Positions 7,959 through 16,845 of a DNA stretch of 64,000 nt are shown piece after piece. The position numbers were made by a program, and so were the translations under genes. The stretch covers positions 496,001 to 560,000 of the forward strand of contig JADJYX010000001.1 of the NCBI GenBank assembly GCA_016719535.1, written 5' to 3'. The notes below the pieces were generated by a model. The model saw only the letters and a list, made by a program, of their open reading frames with translations, was not told the DNA's origin and did not search any database. The DNA comes from Rubrivivax sp. GTDB taxonomy: Bacteria; Pseudomonadota; Gammaproteobacteria; Burkholderiales; Burkholderiaceae_C. Within the stretch, counting starts at the first letter, position 1. The number at the start of each line of letters is the position of its first letter.

Positions 7959-10673
7959 TCAGCCGCCGACCGCCCGCAGCAACTGCTGCCGCATGTCCTG
8001 CCCCTGCAGCTCGCGCTCCACCATCACGAAGATGGCCTGCCCGCTCGACGCACGCTGCCAGGCCGCACCCACGGCCTTCTTCTCGCGTGAATCGTCGTTG
8101 GTGGCATAGGCCTCGCCCTTGTATTCGACCACCAGCACGCGGCCGTCTTCGAGCTCGGCCACGAAGTCGGGGTAGAAGTAGTCGGTGGCCGTGGGCAGCC
8201 AGAACGACAGCCGAGGCTGCTGCTCGATGTTGCGCACCCACCAGCGCAGGCCGGGCAGGCTGTCCAGCACCTGGGCGCAGTCGAACTCCTCACCCTGCGC
8301 CTTGAGGCCGTGGATGACGTCGAAATAGTGGCGCTGGAAGCGGTAGCGGCCCGCATAGGCGTTGCGGGCCGGATAGAGCCCCGGCGTGTAGCGGAACTGC
8401 CAGTCGGGTGACAGCCCCAGTTCCCAGGGCAGGCCCTGCACATCCGCCAGGACCAGTTGTTCGAAGCCGCGCCGGCGCGAACCGTCCACCAGTGCATCCA
8501 GGCGCCGCATGGCGGCCAGCGCCAGCGCATGGCGCGAGCGCAGCAGCCCGGTCAACGACAAGCCCTTGTCACGCTGCAGGTGGGCCAGCAGCTGGGCGCA
8601 CCAGCGCCGCACCGCAGCGTCACCCAACGCCGGCCGCCGCAGCCGGGCGGCCAGCCAGTGCTGCAGGTCGTCCTCGGTGGCACCGCTGGGCACCGCGTCC
8701 AGTGACAACTGCGCCGGGTCGGCCGCCGCACGCCAGTTCAGGCGGCGGTCGTCGACATAGATCTCGAACAGGCTGCTCTGCTCCACCAGCGCAAAGCCCG
8801 GCAGTTCGGGGCGCGGGTCGGCCGCCAGCAGGTCGAAGTCCACCACCTCGTCCAGCGTGTCGCGCTCGAACAGGTGCAGCTCGCCCTGCTGGCCGAGGGG
8901 CTTCAGGCACAGCCGTGGCACCGGCCTGAACGGCAGGCCGCGCAGGGCCGGCGCGCGGGCGGCCAGCACGCGCTCGTTGTGCTGCTGCACCTGGCGCGAC
9001 ACCGCCGCCTGTGCCTTGGCATCGGCGCCGGCCGCCTGCACCAGCCGGCCCAGCTGGCGCTCGGTGACCTCGCCGCGCAGCGTCACGCGCACGGTCTCCG
9101 GCGCGGCATCGGCCGTCGCCGGCTGCGGACGCACCTCGATGTCGGGGTCGTCGGCCAGAGCCGCAGCGGCCTGGGCCGGCAGCTCGATCGTCAGCGCGGG
9201 CGCGGGTGTCGGCGTGGGTGCCGCCTCGCTGAACAAGGGCAGCGTGCCGGAATCGGGCTGCAGCAGCGCGGCCGCTTCCAGCGCCTCGAAGCCCATGTTG
9301 GCCACCATGCGGTCCACCAGCGCGGCGGCGGCCTCGGAAAAGCTGCGCGCGATCACATGCGCATAGGCGCGGTTGAGCGCCGGGCTGCGGCGCCGGCGCG
9401 CGTACGGCATGCGCAGCACGCGGCCCAGCAGCTGTTCCACGTCCTTGGCCGACCGCACGTTCTGCAGCGAGCACAGCACGTAGGCGAAGGAACAATCCCA
9501 GCCTTCCTTCAGCGCCTCCACCGTGATCACATAACGCACCGGGCAGCGGCGGTCGAACAGGTCCACGCCGTCCAGCCCGCGCTGGTCACCGGTGGCAATG
9601 ACGATCTCGTCGGCGCTGGCGTGCTCTTCGTCCAGCAGGTGCTGGCGCAGCACCTCGGGCGTGACGGTGCCGCTGCGGTCCTGCGCCTGGAACAGCACGA
9701 TGGGCCGCAGGTAGTCGGGCGCCTCGTGCGCCGCCTCGGCTTCGAGCTGCCGGCGCCGCAGCGCCGCATCACGCACCGCGGCTGTCCAGTCGGCATGCTC
9801 GGCCAGCATCACCGGCAGCTTCACCATGTCTTCGGCCTGCAGTTCGCGGGCGCCCACGCTGTACAGCACGTTGGTCTTGCGCGGCACCGGGGTGGCCGTC
9901 AGCTCGAGGATGGCGCAGGGCGCGACGCGCTTCAACGTGGCAAAGGTGGTGTCGGTCTTGGCGTTGTGCGCCTCGTCGACGATGACGATGGGCCTGGCCA
10001 GCGCCAGCAGGTTGGCCAGCGAATGCTTCACGCGTCCCAGGTCCGACGGCCGCAGGTAGCTCTGCGCCGGGTCGTCCAGGTCGTCCTGGGTCACGCGCTC
10101 CAGCGCAGTCAGGTCATGGCCGGCAAAGTGGCGGAAGTGGGCGTCGAAGTCCTCGGCAAAGGCGTAGACGTTGCGCCCTTGCGTCTGCCGCACGCGAAAG
10201 CCCTGCATCGTGGCCACCAGCACGATGGTCTTGTGGCCGAAGTCCTGCGGCGCCAGCGTCGGTGTGGCGTCCAAGTCCAGCACGGCCAGCGCCTGCCCGT
10301 AGGCCGCTTCCAGCGGTGCGCGGTAGGGGTGGCCGGGCTGCTGCAGCGCCAGCAGCGTCTGGTCGCGGATGGTGGTCGAGGGCACCAGCCACAGCACCAC
10401 GGGAAAGTCGGCGGCACGCCAGCCGCGGCCGATCACGGGCACGGCATGCGCCGCCAGCAAGGTCTTGCCGCCGCCCGTGGGGATGCGCAGGCAGACGCAG
10501 GGCGTATCGCCGAAGGGATCCTGCCGGTAGGCCGGCACGGCCGCGTCGCTGACGTGCTGGCGCTGCATCTCGCGCGCCCAGGCGGCCGGCAGCGAACCCA
10601 TGTCGCGGGCGCCGGCCAGCAGGCGCTGCAGGCTGTCCAGCGCCTGCTGCTGGTAGGTCTTGAGGCTCAGCAT
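7959..10673 (-). CDS. res: Type III restriction-like helicase-nuclease (Res subunit)
   Basis: About 904 residues from ATG 10673 (MLSLKTYQQQALDSL). The superfamily 2 motor is complete: Walker A IPTGGGKTLLAAHA, DEAH box IVIVDEAHNAK, motif III LTATP, and motif VI QLLGRVLRMP. The C-terminal region holds a PD-(D/E)xK-type nuclease site, PDFVAELEDGRVLVVEYKGE. Length and order fit Res subunits of type III restriction enzymes. These need a Mod subunit to recognise DNA, and the local mod gene is broken. The frame shows no internal stop, so the Res protein should still be made. A separate promoter upstream is likely, since almost 300 bases precede it. Confidence 0.88.
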   Translation of the reverse strand: MLSLKTYQQQALDSLQRLLAGARDMGSLPAAWAREMQRQHVSDAAVPAYRQDPFGDTPCVCLRIPTGGGKTLLAAHAVPVIGRGWRAADFPVVLWLVPSTTIRDQTLLALQQPGHPYRAPLEAAYGQALAVLDLDATPTLAPQDFGHKTIVLVATMQGFRVRQTQGRNVYAFAEDFDAHFRHFAGHDLTALERVTQDDLDDPAQSYLRPSDLGRVKHSLANLLALARPIVIVDEAHNAKTDTTFATLKRVAPCAILELTATPVPRKTNVLYSVGARELQAEDMVKLPVMLAEHADWTAAVRDAALRRRQLEAEAAHEAPDYLRPIVLFQAQDRSGTVTPEVLRQHLLDEEHASADEIVIATGDQRGLDGVDLFDRRCPVRYVITVEALKEGWDCSFAYVLCSLQNVRSAKDVEQLLGRVLRMPYARRRRSPALNRAYAHVIARSFSEAAAALVDRMVANMGFEALEAAALLQPDSGTLPLFSEAAPTPTPAPALTIELPAQAAAALADDPDIEVRPQPATADAAPETVRVTLRGEVTERQLGRLVQAAGADAKAQAAVSRQVQQHNERVLAARAPALRGLPFRPVPRLCLKPLGQQGELHLFERDTLDEVVDFDLLAADPRPELPGFALVEQSSLFEIYVDDRRLNWRAAADPAQLSLDAVPSGATEDDLQHWLAARLRRPALGDAAVRRWCAQLLAHLQRDKGLSLTGLLRSRHALALAAMRRLDALVDGSRRRGFEQLVLADVQGLPWELGLSPDWQFRYTPGLYPARNAYAGRYRFQRHYFDVIHGLKAQGEEFDCAQVLDSLPGLRWWVRNIEQQPRLSFWLPTATDYFYPDFVAELEDGRVLVVEYKGEAYATNDDSREKKAVGAAWQRASSGQAIFVMVERELQGQDMRQQLLRAVGG

Positions 10674-10801
10674 GGCGGTTGCACGCACGCGCCGAGGCGC
10701 GTCATAGGCAGGAAGAGAAGCAATGAACGGCAGAAAACAACTTTGAATTCAGTGGCTTGTGGCATGGATTGGCAGCGCGATGCGCATGGGCGGGATCGAT
10801 T

Positions 10802-10847
10802 GGCGCGGGGTGGGGCAAAGCCTCCGCGGCACCCCGCCCCGTGCGCC
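10802..10847. other. Large imperfect hairpin in the res upstream region
   Basis: The 297-base gap between the AlbA_2 gene and res contains a G/C-rich inverted repeat. The left arm is 10802-10815 (GGCGCGGGGTGGGG) and the right arm 10832-10847 (CCCCGCCCCGTGCGCC), with one mismatch, a two-base bulge and a loop of about 16 bases. No T-run follows on either strand, so it is not a classical intrinsic terminator. It could attenuate or regulate res expression. Nothing else in the gap looks coding. Confidence 0.4.
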
Positions 10848-10970
10848 GTCAAATCGTGCTGCCGCCAGGGGTTTGAAAAAATCCTCATGAATCAATGACT
10901 TGCATCGCCGCAGGTGCCTGTGCGGGGCTGACGATGCGGCCGGCGTCAAATGTCATGCAAATCGGCATCG

Positions 10971-12518
10971 TCATGCGGCCGGGCTGCGCGCCGGGTCGGC
11001 GCGGCCCACCCAGCCGGGTACGTAGGCCCGATCGGCATCATCGGCCGGCCGGATCAGCTGCTGGGCCTTGGCGGCGGCAATCAGGCGCGACACCTGCGCC
11101 ACCTGCCCGGCCGCCAGACCGAAGCGCTGCCGCAGCGAGGCATTGGTCAGCCGCTCGCCGCGCTGATACAGCAGACAGGCGTGCTGGTACGCCGCGCGCA
11201 GCCGGTCCTCGGCGGACAGCCGCGCAAATGGGGCCGGCCCCAGCAGGCGCACCCGCATGAAGTCGGCGCCACCGTCCCGGCCTTCCATCAACTCGAAGGC
11301 CGGCGCTGGCAGTGACAAGGCCTCGGCACGCGCCACCACACGGTCGATGCCCGAGCCGCGCTCTTCGCAGAAGCGCAGCATGCGCATGGCGCGCGCCAGC
11401 GCTTCGTTGCGCGACTGCGCCGGCCAGTCGATCAATCGGTTCACCGCCACCAGCGGCCGCCCCGGGTTGGTGATGTCGACGCGGTGGTCGAAGGCCTCGA
11501 CGATGGGCCCGGCACCGCGGACCGCAAAGTCCTGGTGCACCAGGGCGTTGACGATCAGCTCGCGCAGCGACAGCGACGGGAAGTGCTCGACCCGCTCGCG
11601 CAGGGCGCCCTGCACCCGTTCCTCGGCCGGCAGCCGCAGGGCCAGCACCCGCACTGCCTCGTCCACCACCAGCGCATAGCCGCGCTCGCCCAGCTGCAAT
11701 TCCTCGCTCGGTGCCGACGCATCGGGGCCCCGGTACAGCACGATGCGCAGTGCCTTGCGCGACAGCGCCCCCAGGGGATGCAGGTCGCGGGCGACCAGCA
11801 GCGCGCCCAGGTTGAGCACATTCCAGCGGCCGTCCACGCGCGCGCTCACGCAGCCCCAGTCGGCCAGTTTGGCCAGGCGCTCATCGGCCGTCGGCGGCAC
11901 GGGTTCGCCGGCCAGGCGGAAGAAGGCCTCGGTATCCAGCACGGCCAGCACCTGGGCCGCGCTGGCGCCCTCCAGGGCCACGCCCTGCTCGAAACGGGTA
12001 CGGTCCAGGCGCGCGTGCAGCGCGCGCTCCTGGTCGGCAAAGTCGCGCAGCCGCACGGTCGACGACTGCACCCGCAGCCAGGCCTCGCCGGCGTACGTCA
12101 CCGGGCGGCCCACGGCCGCCGGCACCCGCATCACCACGGCGCGCAGACCGTCGGCCAGCACCTCGAAGAATTCGGGCTCCACCTGCCCGCGGAAGGTCAC
12201 CGCCAGCCAGAAGCGCAGGTCTTCGTTGCCCTTCTTCGCCGTGTCGGGCTTGAAGCTCGTGCCCACCCAGGCGCGGCTGGCGTCGTCGATGCCCCACACC
12301 TGGTAGCCGTGAGGCTGGCCGACCAGCGCCGCGCCATTGGCCAGCGCGCTGACATAACGCGCCAGCGCCACCGGGTCGGCCAGGTTGGACTTGAATTCGA
12401 CCCACGGGCATTCGGCGGCGCCTTCGTGCAGCAGCCCGCGCAGCCACTCGGGCGCCAGCCGAGGCAGCCCCGGCGCGGCCTGCGACCACAGTGGCGCGGG
12501 CAGCGGTTCGTCGGTCAC
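10971..12518 (-). CDS. AlbA_2 (Schlafen-type) ATP-binding protein, COG2865-like
   Basis: 515 residues from GTG 12518 (VTDEPLPAPLWSQAAPGL), which overlaps the methyltransferase stop as GTGA. The N-terminal AlbA_2/Slfn domain (about residues 30-150) shows CPWVEFKSNLADP, YVSALANGAAL and YQVWGIDD. The C-terminal half has the HATPase_c_4 signature SLRELIVNALVHQDF with ITNPG and FCEERGSGIDRVV. A winged-helix-like tail follows. Such proteins are predicted nucleic-acid-binding regulators or ATPases and recur in defence loci. Its position between mod and res suggests a role in that system, either regulatory or as an added effector; this is inference. Confidence 0.8.
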   Translation of the reverse strand: MTDEPLPAPLWSQAAPGLPRLAPEWLRGLLHEGAAECPWVEFKSNLADPVALARYVSALANGAALVGQPHGYQVWGIDDASRAWVGTSFKPDTAKKGNEDLRFWLAVTFRGQVEPEFFEVLADGLRAVVMRVPAAVGRPVTYAGEAWLRVQSSTVRLRDFADQERALHARLDRTRFEQGVALEGASAAQVLAVLDTEAFFRLAGEPVPPTADERLAKLADWGCVSARVDGRWNVLNLGALLVARDLHPLGALSRKALRIVLYRGPDASAPSEELQLGERGYALVVDEAVRVLALRLPAEERVQGALRERVEHFPSLSLRELIVNALVHQDFAVRGAGPIVEAFDHRVDITNPGRPLVAVNRLIDWPAQSRNEALARAMRMLRFCEERGSGIDRVVARAEALSLPAPAFELMEGRDGGADFMRVRLLGPAPFARLSAEDRLRAAYQHACLLYQRGERLTNASLRQRFGLAAGQVAQVSRLIAAAKAQQLIRPADDADRAYVPGWVGRADPARSPAA

Positions 12519-14083
12519 CGCGCCCCCAGCTCGTAAGGGATCTGCCGGAAGACCAGGCCCTCGGCCGCCAGCCGCGCCGGGCCCAGGCGGCAGGCCTCGC
12601 CGTAGACGAGCTTGGGGCCGGCGTGCCAGCAGGCGGCCTTCAGCGCCTGCAGCACGGCCAGCGTCAGCACATTGCCGCCGGCGGGCCGGCGGTCGCCCAG
12701 GATGCCGTTGTAGAGCAGGTAGACGGCCTGGCCTTCGTGCACACCCAGCAGCGGCGTGCCGGGCACGGCGCCCGGCAGCGGGCTGGCATAGGCGCTGCGC
12801 GTGGCCTGCTGCCACACGAAGGCGGCCAGCGCCGCAAAGCGCACCTGCGGGTTGATCTGCCCGTCGGCGCCGAAGACCGCTTCGCCCAGGCGGGCCAAGC
12901 GAAAGCCGCCGCCACCCTGCCAGCCCACCGCGGCGCTGATGCCGCCGCCTTCACCGTCGACCACCTTCTGCAGCCGCGGCAGGCAATGCGTGACGGCGTG
13001 CTCGCCCATCTCGATGCCGATCCAGCGCCGCCCCATCTTGTGCGCCACCGCGGCGGTGGTGCCGCTGCCGAGGAAGCTGTCGAGGACGAGGTCGCCGGGG
13101 TTCGTGCAAAGGCTCAGGACGTGGCGCACAAGTTCTGCTGGCTTGGCGTACAGGTGGTTGAAACTGGAGAAGCCGAGCGGAGGGCAAGTGCCTGATTCCA
13201 TCTGGTTTGAAGCCAAACTGCTCTCGCGGGGCCCAAGTTGTCGGGACCACTCCTTGCCGGACATCGGAGAGGAACATCTTGATTCCGGGGTCGGCTCCAT
13301 GCCTTCCGGAACCAGATCCGGCCGTCTCAGCCAAGCCGCTTCGAAGCTCGGTAGGGCTGCGACTCCAGCATCGGCCAGGCGGTGGGTCAATGTCGCCCCG
13401 CCAGGGACGGCAAGGTGAACACGTATCGCCGGGACTCCGTCTTCGCATCTGGCCTTCCTCTGGCGCCGCCATCAAGCTCATGGTCCTCGTCACGGACCGC
13501 CACGGGGCCCTCGGGTGTCGTTGTCCGGATCTGTTCAAGGCGTTCAAGTTGCTCTTAGATCTCGGAATCTCCCACCCGAAAGTGGCTCCTATCCCTTGCA
13601 AAGACCGCAATGAGTTCAACGTGAGGACCGAAAAGAACTCGGCATTGCTCGAACTGCGTGTACTTCTGCCAGGCAAACGTTGGCGACAAAGTTCCTCCGC
13701 CCGAACACCTCGTCCATCAACACCTTGAGGTAATGCCCCTCGTTGTCGTCGATGGTCACCCAGATGCTGCCGTCGGGCCGCAGAAATTCGCGCAACAGCT
13801 GCAGCCGCGGCAGCATCAGGCTCAGCCACTGGCTGTGTTCCAGGTTGTCGTCGTAATGCTCGAAGGCACTTTGTGTGTTGTACGGCGGGTCGATGAAGAT
13901 GCACTTCACCTGGCCGCGGTAGAAGGGCAGCAGCGCCTTCAGCGCCTCGAGGTTGTCGCCCTGCAGCAGCAGGTTGCGCGCATCGCCGTCACCGTGGGTG
14001 GAGACGGTTTCGATCAGGCGGTAGGGCACCGCATCGGCGGTGCGGAAGGCGGCGTCGCGGTTGAGCCAGTCGAGCGTGGGCAT
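12515..14083 (-). pseudogene. mod: Type III-like DNA methyltransferase (mod), multiply frameshifted
   Basis: The start is ATG 14083 (MPTLDWLNRDAAFRTADA) and the intact gene would encode about 520 residues. Catalytic motif IV DPPYNT is at about residue 68. The SAM-binding motif I LDSFLGSGTTAA lies in the last third, so the order is that of beta-class N6-adenine methyltransferases. Both ends share one frame, but the middle, the target-recognition region of about 13130-13690, does not stay open. WQKYT (13671), then SNAEFFSVL, ELIAVFARDRSHF (13617), DPDNDTRGP (13531), DGRIWF (13326) and IKMFLSDVRQGVVPTTW fall in different frames. In-frame TGA stops include 13618-13616. The same stretch is visibly less G+C-rich than its surroundings. 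Only a 155-residue N-terminal fragment would be made. Dense sequencing errors are the alternative. Confidence 0.8.
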
Positions 14084-14120
14084 GGGCGGCGATCGTACCC
14101 ACGCGGCCGATGCTGGCGCG

Positions 14121-14396
14121 CTACAGCACCACCTTCACCATCGGGTGCGTGGAGAGCGTGCGGTACAGCTCGTCGAGCTGCTCGCGGCTGGTGGCGGTGA
14201 TGGTGATCGTCAGCCCCAGGTAGTTGCCGGCCTTGCTGGGCCGCTGCTCGACGGTGGCGGGGTCGAAGCCGGGGTCGAACTGCCGCGCCACGGCGACGAT
14301 GGCCTCGACGAAACCCTCGACATGCGCGCCCATCACCTTGATCGGGAAGGCGCTGGGGTATTCGATCAGGCTCTGTTCGGGCGGGATGTCGCGCAT
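14121..14396 (-). CDS. DUF493 (YbeD-like) protein
   Basis: 91 residues from ATG 14396 (MRDIPPEQSLIEYPSAFPIK). The fold is the small ACT-like DUF493/UPF0250 domain: IKVMGAHVEGFVEAIV in the middle and GNYLGLTITITATSREQLDE near the end. Its role is unknown; E. coli YbeD lies beside dacA and lipB. Here it follows the D-amino-acid aminotransferase gene by 11 bases in the same operon. The lipB gene that usually comes next in betaproteobacteria is absent and the methyltransferase gene starts 37 bases on. Confidence 0.9.
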   Translation of the reverse strand: MRDIPPEQSLIEYPSAFPIKVMGAHVEGFVEAIVAVARQFDPGFDPATVEQRPSKAGNYLGLTITITATSREQLDELYRTLSTHPMVKVVL

Positions 14397-14407
14397 GGCG
14401 CCGTCCT

Positions 14408-15286
14408 TCAGATCGACATCGTGCGCTTGGCCTGCTGGTAGGCCTCGTACAGGCGCGCATACACCGGCCCCGGCTTGCCGCGCAGCGCGCCATGGCCGAC
14501 GCCTTCGCCGTCGATCTTCGTCACCGCCAGCACCTCCTTGGTGGCGCTGCTCAGCAGCACCTCGTCGGCGGCCAGCACGTCGGCCTCGGCGATGGGGCGC
14601 AGGTTGTAGGCGATGCCCACCTCCTCGCACAGCTCGCGCAGCAGCTCGACGCGGATGCCCTCCAGCACATGCTCGCTCTTCGGCGGGCCCAGCAGCGCCC
14701 CCTCGTGCACGATCCACACGTTGCTCGATGCGGCCTCGGTCAGCCAGCCGTCGCGGAACATGATCGTCTCGGCCGCGCCATGGTCGGCCGACATCTGCCG
14801 CGCCAGCACGTTGCCCAGCAGGCTGGTGCTCTTGATGTCGCCGCGCTCCCAGCGGAAATCGCGCGCGGTGATGCAGGCCACGCCGTGGTGGCGCAGCTCG
14901 GCGCCGACGCCCTTCAGCGGGTTGGTCATCATGAAGACGGTCGGCGTGATGCCCTCGGGCATGACATGGTCGCGCGGCGCCACGCCGCGCGTGACCTGGA
15001 TATAGACCACCTGGTCCTCGGCGCCGGTCCGGTCGGCGAGCGCGGCCACCAGCGTGCGGCAGCGCTGCAGCCATTCGTCGCGCGTGGCCGGGTTGCCGAT
15101 GCGGATCTTGTCGAGCCCGCGCTGCAGCCGCGCCATGTGTTCGTCGAAGCGGAACAGGCGCCGGCCATAGACCGGTGCCACCTCGTAGATGCCGTCGCCG
15201 AAGATGAAGCCGCGGTCGAGCACGCTGACCTTGGCCTGCGACAGCGGCAGGAATTCGCCGTTCAGGAAGCACAGGTTGTCGTTCAT
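14408..15286 (-). CDS. dat: D-amino-acid aminotransferase (class IV PLP fold)
   Basis: 292 residues starting MNDNLCFLNGEFLPLSQAKV. The class IV hallmarks are present: VLDRGFIFGDGIYE, the PLP-binding Lys at K152 in GDIKSTSLLGNV, and the phosphate-binding LTEAASSNVWIV and SSATKE. The enzyme interconverts D-alanine and D-glutamate-type pairs through PLP. Its place two genes downstream of dacA fits cell-wall D-amino-acid turnover. A second class IV aminotransferase near 58.1 kb lacks this lysine. Confidence 0.9.
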   Translation of the reverse strand: MNDNLCFLNGEFLPLSQAKVSVLDRGFIFGDGIYEVAPVYGRRLFRFDEHMARLQRGLDKIRIGNPATRDEWLQRCRTLVAALADRTGAEDQVVYIQVTRGVAPRDHVMPEGITPTVFMMTNPLKGVGAELRHHGVACITARDFRWERGDIKSTSLLGNVLARQMSADHGAAETIMFRDGWLTEAASSNVWIVHEGALLGPPKSEHVLEGIRVELLRELCEEVGIAYNLRPIAEADVLAADEVLLSSATKEVLAVTKIDGEGVGHGALRGKPGPVYARLYEAYQQAKRTMSI

Positions 15287-15353
15287 GCAGGCTCACTCGG
15301 AAAGGGCCGAAGATTGTGGCACGCAGCCCCCGCGTCGCGCTCGCATCGGGCCT

Positions 15354-15397
15354 GCATCACGTCCGCATCACGCCCGCATCACGCCCGCATCACGCCC
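15354..15397. repeat. Four tandem copies of an 11-bp unit
   Basis: The unit GCATCACGCCC repeats four times (the first copy reads GCATCACGTCC), beginning between two genes and running over the stop codon of the amidohydrolase gene at 15390. It is too short and regular for CRISPR and encodes nothing obvious. The copy number may vary between strains; a change by one unit would alter only the end of that protein. Confidence 0.8.
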
Positions 15398-16820
15398 GCA
15401 CCCGACGCAGCACGCGGCCCGCGCGGTCGTCGGCCGGCGCGCCGTCCTGCAGCGCCACGCGGCCGTTGACCAGTACGGCATGGATGCCCCGCGGCGGCGT
15501 GGTCGGGGCGTCGAAGGTGGCGCCGTCGATCACCCGCCCGGCGTCGAACAGCGTCACGTCGGCAGCGGCACCCGGGCGCAGCTCGCCGCGGCCGGCCAGG
15601 CCGAAGCGGCGTGCCGGCAGCCCGGTCATCTTGTGCACCGCGGCTTCCAGCGCCAGCAGCCTGCGCTCGCGCACATAGTGGCCGAGCACGCGCGGAAAGC
15701 TGCCCCACAGCCGCGGGTGCGGTGCGCGGTCGTGCGGCAGGCCGTCGCTGCCCACCATCGTCAGCGGATGCGCCAGGATGCGGTCGACGTCCTCGTCGCT
15801 CATCGCGAAATACACCGCGCCGCCGGGGCGCAGCCGCTCGGCCAGCAGCACGGGGTCGATGCCGCGTTCGGCCGCCATCTGCAGCAGCGATCGGCCGGCG
15901 GCCTCGGGTTCGGCCTGCGACCAGGTGATGCGCACGTCGCTCGAGATCGGCACGCGCTCGGGCAGCAGCATGGTCGACGAGGCCACGTAGGGGTAGCAGT
16001 CCATGCACACCGCCTGCCCTTGCGCGGCGGCTTCGATCAGCGCCAGCGTCTGCACCGAACGGCCGTGGTTGGCGCGGCCCATCAGCTTGTGGTGCGACAG
16101 CACCAGCGGCGCATTGACGGCGCGGCCCACGGCCAGCGCCTCCTGCAAGGCGGCCTCGATGGCATCGCCCTCGTCGCGGATGTGCATGGTGATGAGGCCG
16201 GCACCGTCGCGCAGCGGCTCGGCGACGTCGATCAGCTCCTGCGTCGTCGCCGCGCGCGCCGGCGGGTAGTACACGCCGGTCGACAGCCCGATGGCGCCGG
16301 CGGCCAGCGCATCGGCCAGCCGCGTGCGCATGGCCGCGGTCTCGGCCGGCGTTGCAGCGCGCTGCAGATCGGCCATGCAGCCGATGCGCAAGCTGGTGTG
16401 GCCGACCAGTGCAGCCGCATTGACGGCCGGCCGCGCCGCCTGCACGTCGGCCAGGTAGTCGCCGAAGCGGGCGTAGCGGAAGGCCGTCGCCCCCATCAGG
16501 TCCAGCGGTGCCGGCGGTGCGGCGCTGACCAGCGGGGCCAGGCTGACGCCGCAGTTGCCGGTGACCACCGTCGTCACGCCCTGCATCAGCTTGGGGTGCG
16601 CGGCCGGGTGCTGCAGCAGCAGCGCATCGTCGTGCGTGTGGGCGTCGATGAAGCCGGGCGCGACGATCAGGCCTTCGGCGTCGATGCGGCGCCGGGCCGC
16701 GTGGCCGCCCAGGTCGCCCACGGCGGCGATGGTGTCGCCGGTGATGCCGACATCGGCCTGCCGGCGCGGTGCGCCGCTGCCGTCGATCAGCGTGCCGCCC
16801 CGGATCAGGATGTCGAACAT
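15390..16820 (-). CDS. D-aminoacylase / N-acyl-D-amino-acid deacylase-type amidohydrolase
   Basis: 476 residues starting MFDILIRGGTLIDGSGAPRR. The metal site begins with HTHDD (H61, H63) after APGFIDA. The bridging Cys is C91 in VTGNCGVSLAP, then come LSHHKLMG and GSDGLPHDRAPHPRLWGS with the catalytic Asp. This is the D-aminoacylase branch of the amidohydrolase superfamily, which removes the acyl group from N-acyl-D-amino acids. Between dacA and dat it suggests scavenging of D-amino acids, but N-acyl-D-Glu or peptide substrates are equally possible. The stop lies in an 11-bp tandem repeat. Confidence 0.88.
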   Translation of the reverse strand: MFDILIRGGTLIDGSGAPRRQADVGITGDTIAAVGDLGGHAARRRIDAEGLIVAPGFIDAHTHDDALLLQHPAAHPKLMQGVTTVVTGNCGVSLAPLVSAAPPAPLDLMGATAFRYARFGDYLADVQAARPAVNAAALVGHTSLRIGCMADLQRAATPAETAAMRTRLADALAAGAIGLSTGVYYPPARAATTQELIDVAEPLRDGAGLITMHIRDEGDAIEAALQEALAVGRAVNAPLVLSHHKLMGRANHGRSVQTLALIEAAAQGQAVCMDCYPYVASSTMLLPERVPISSDVRITWSQAEPEAAGRSLLQMAAERGIDPVLLAERLRPGGAVYFAMSDEDVDRILAHPLTMVGSDGLPHDRAPHPRLWGSFPRVLGHYVRERRLLALEAAVHKMTGLPARRFGLAGRGELRPGAAADVTLFDAGRVIDGATFDAPTTPPRGIHAVLVNGRVALQDGAPADDRAGRVLRRVRA

Positions 16821-16845
16821 GGCGGTTCGCGGTGGCGCCGGGGCG

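Noticed and set aside
10674..10970. Small protein gene in the gap upstream of res
   Set aside because: Short frames overlap a strong hairpin, have no ribosome site and look random.
12515..14083. Phase-variable mod gene
   Set aside because: No simple-sequence tract is present at the frame changes; indels are scattered through the recognition region.
15354..15397. CRISPR array
   Set aside because: Units of 11 bases without spacers; no cas gene nearby.
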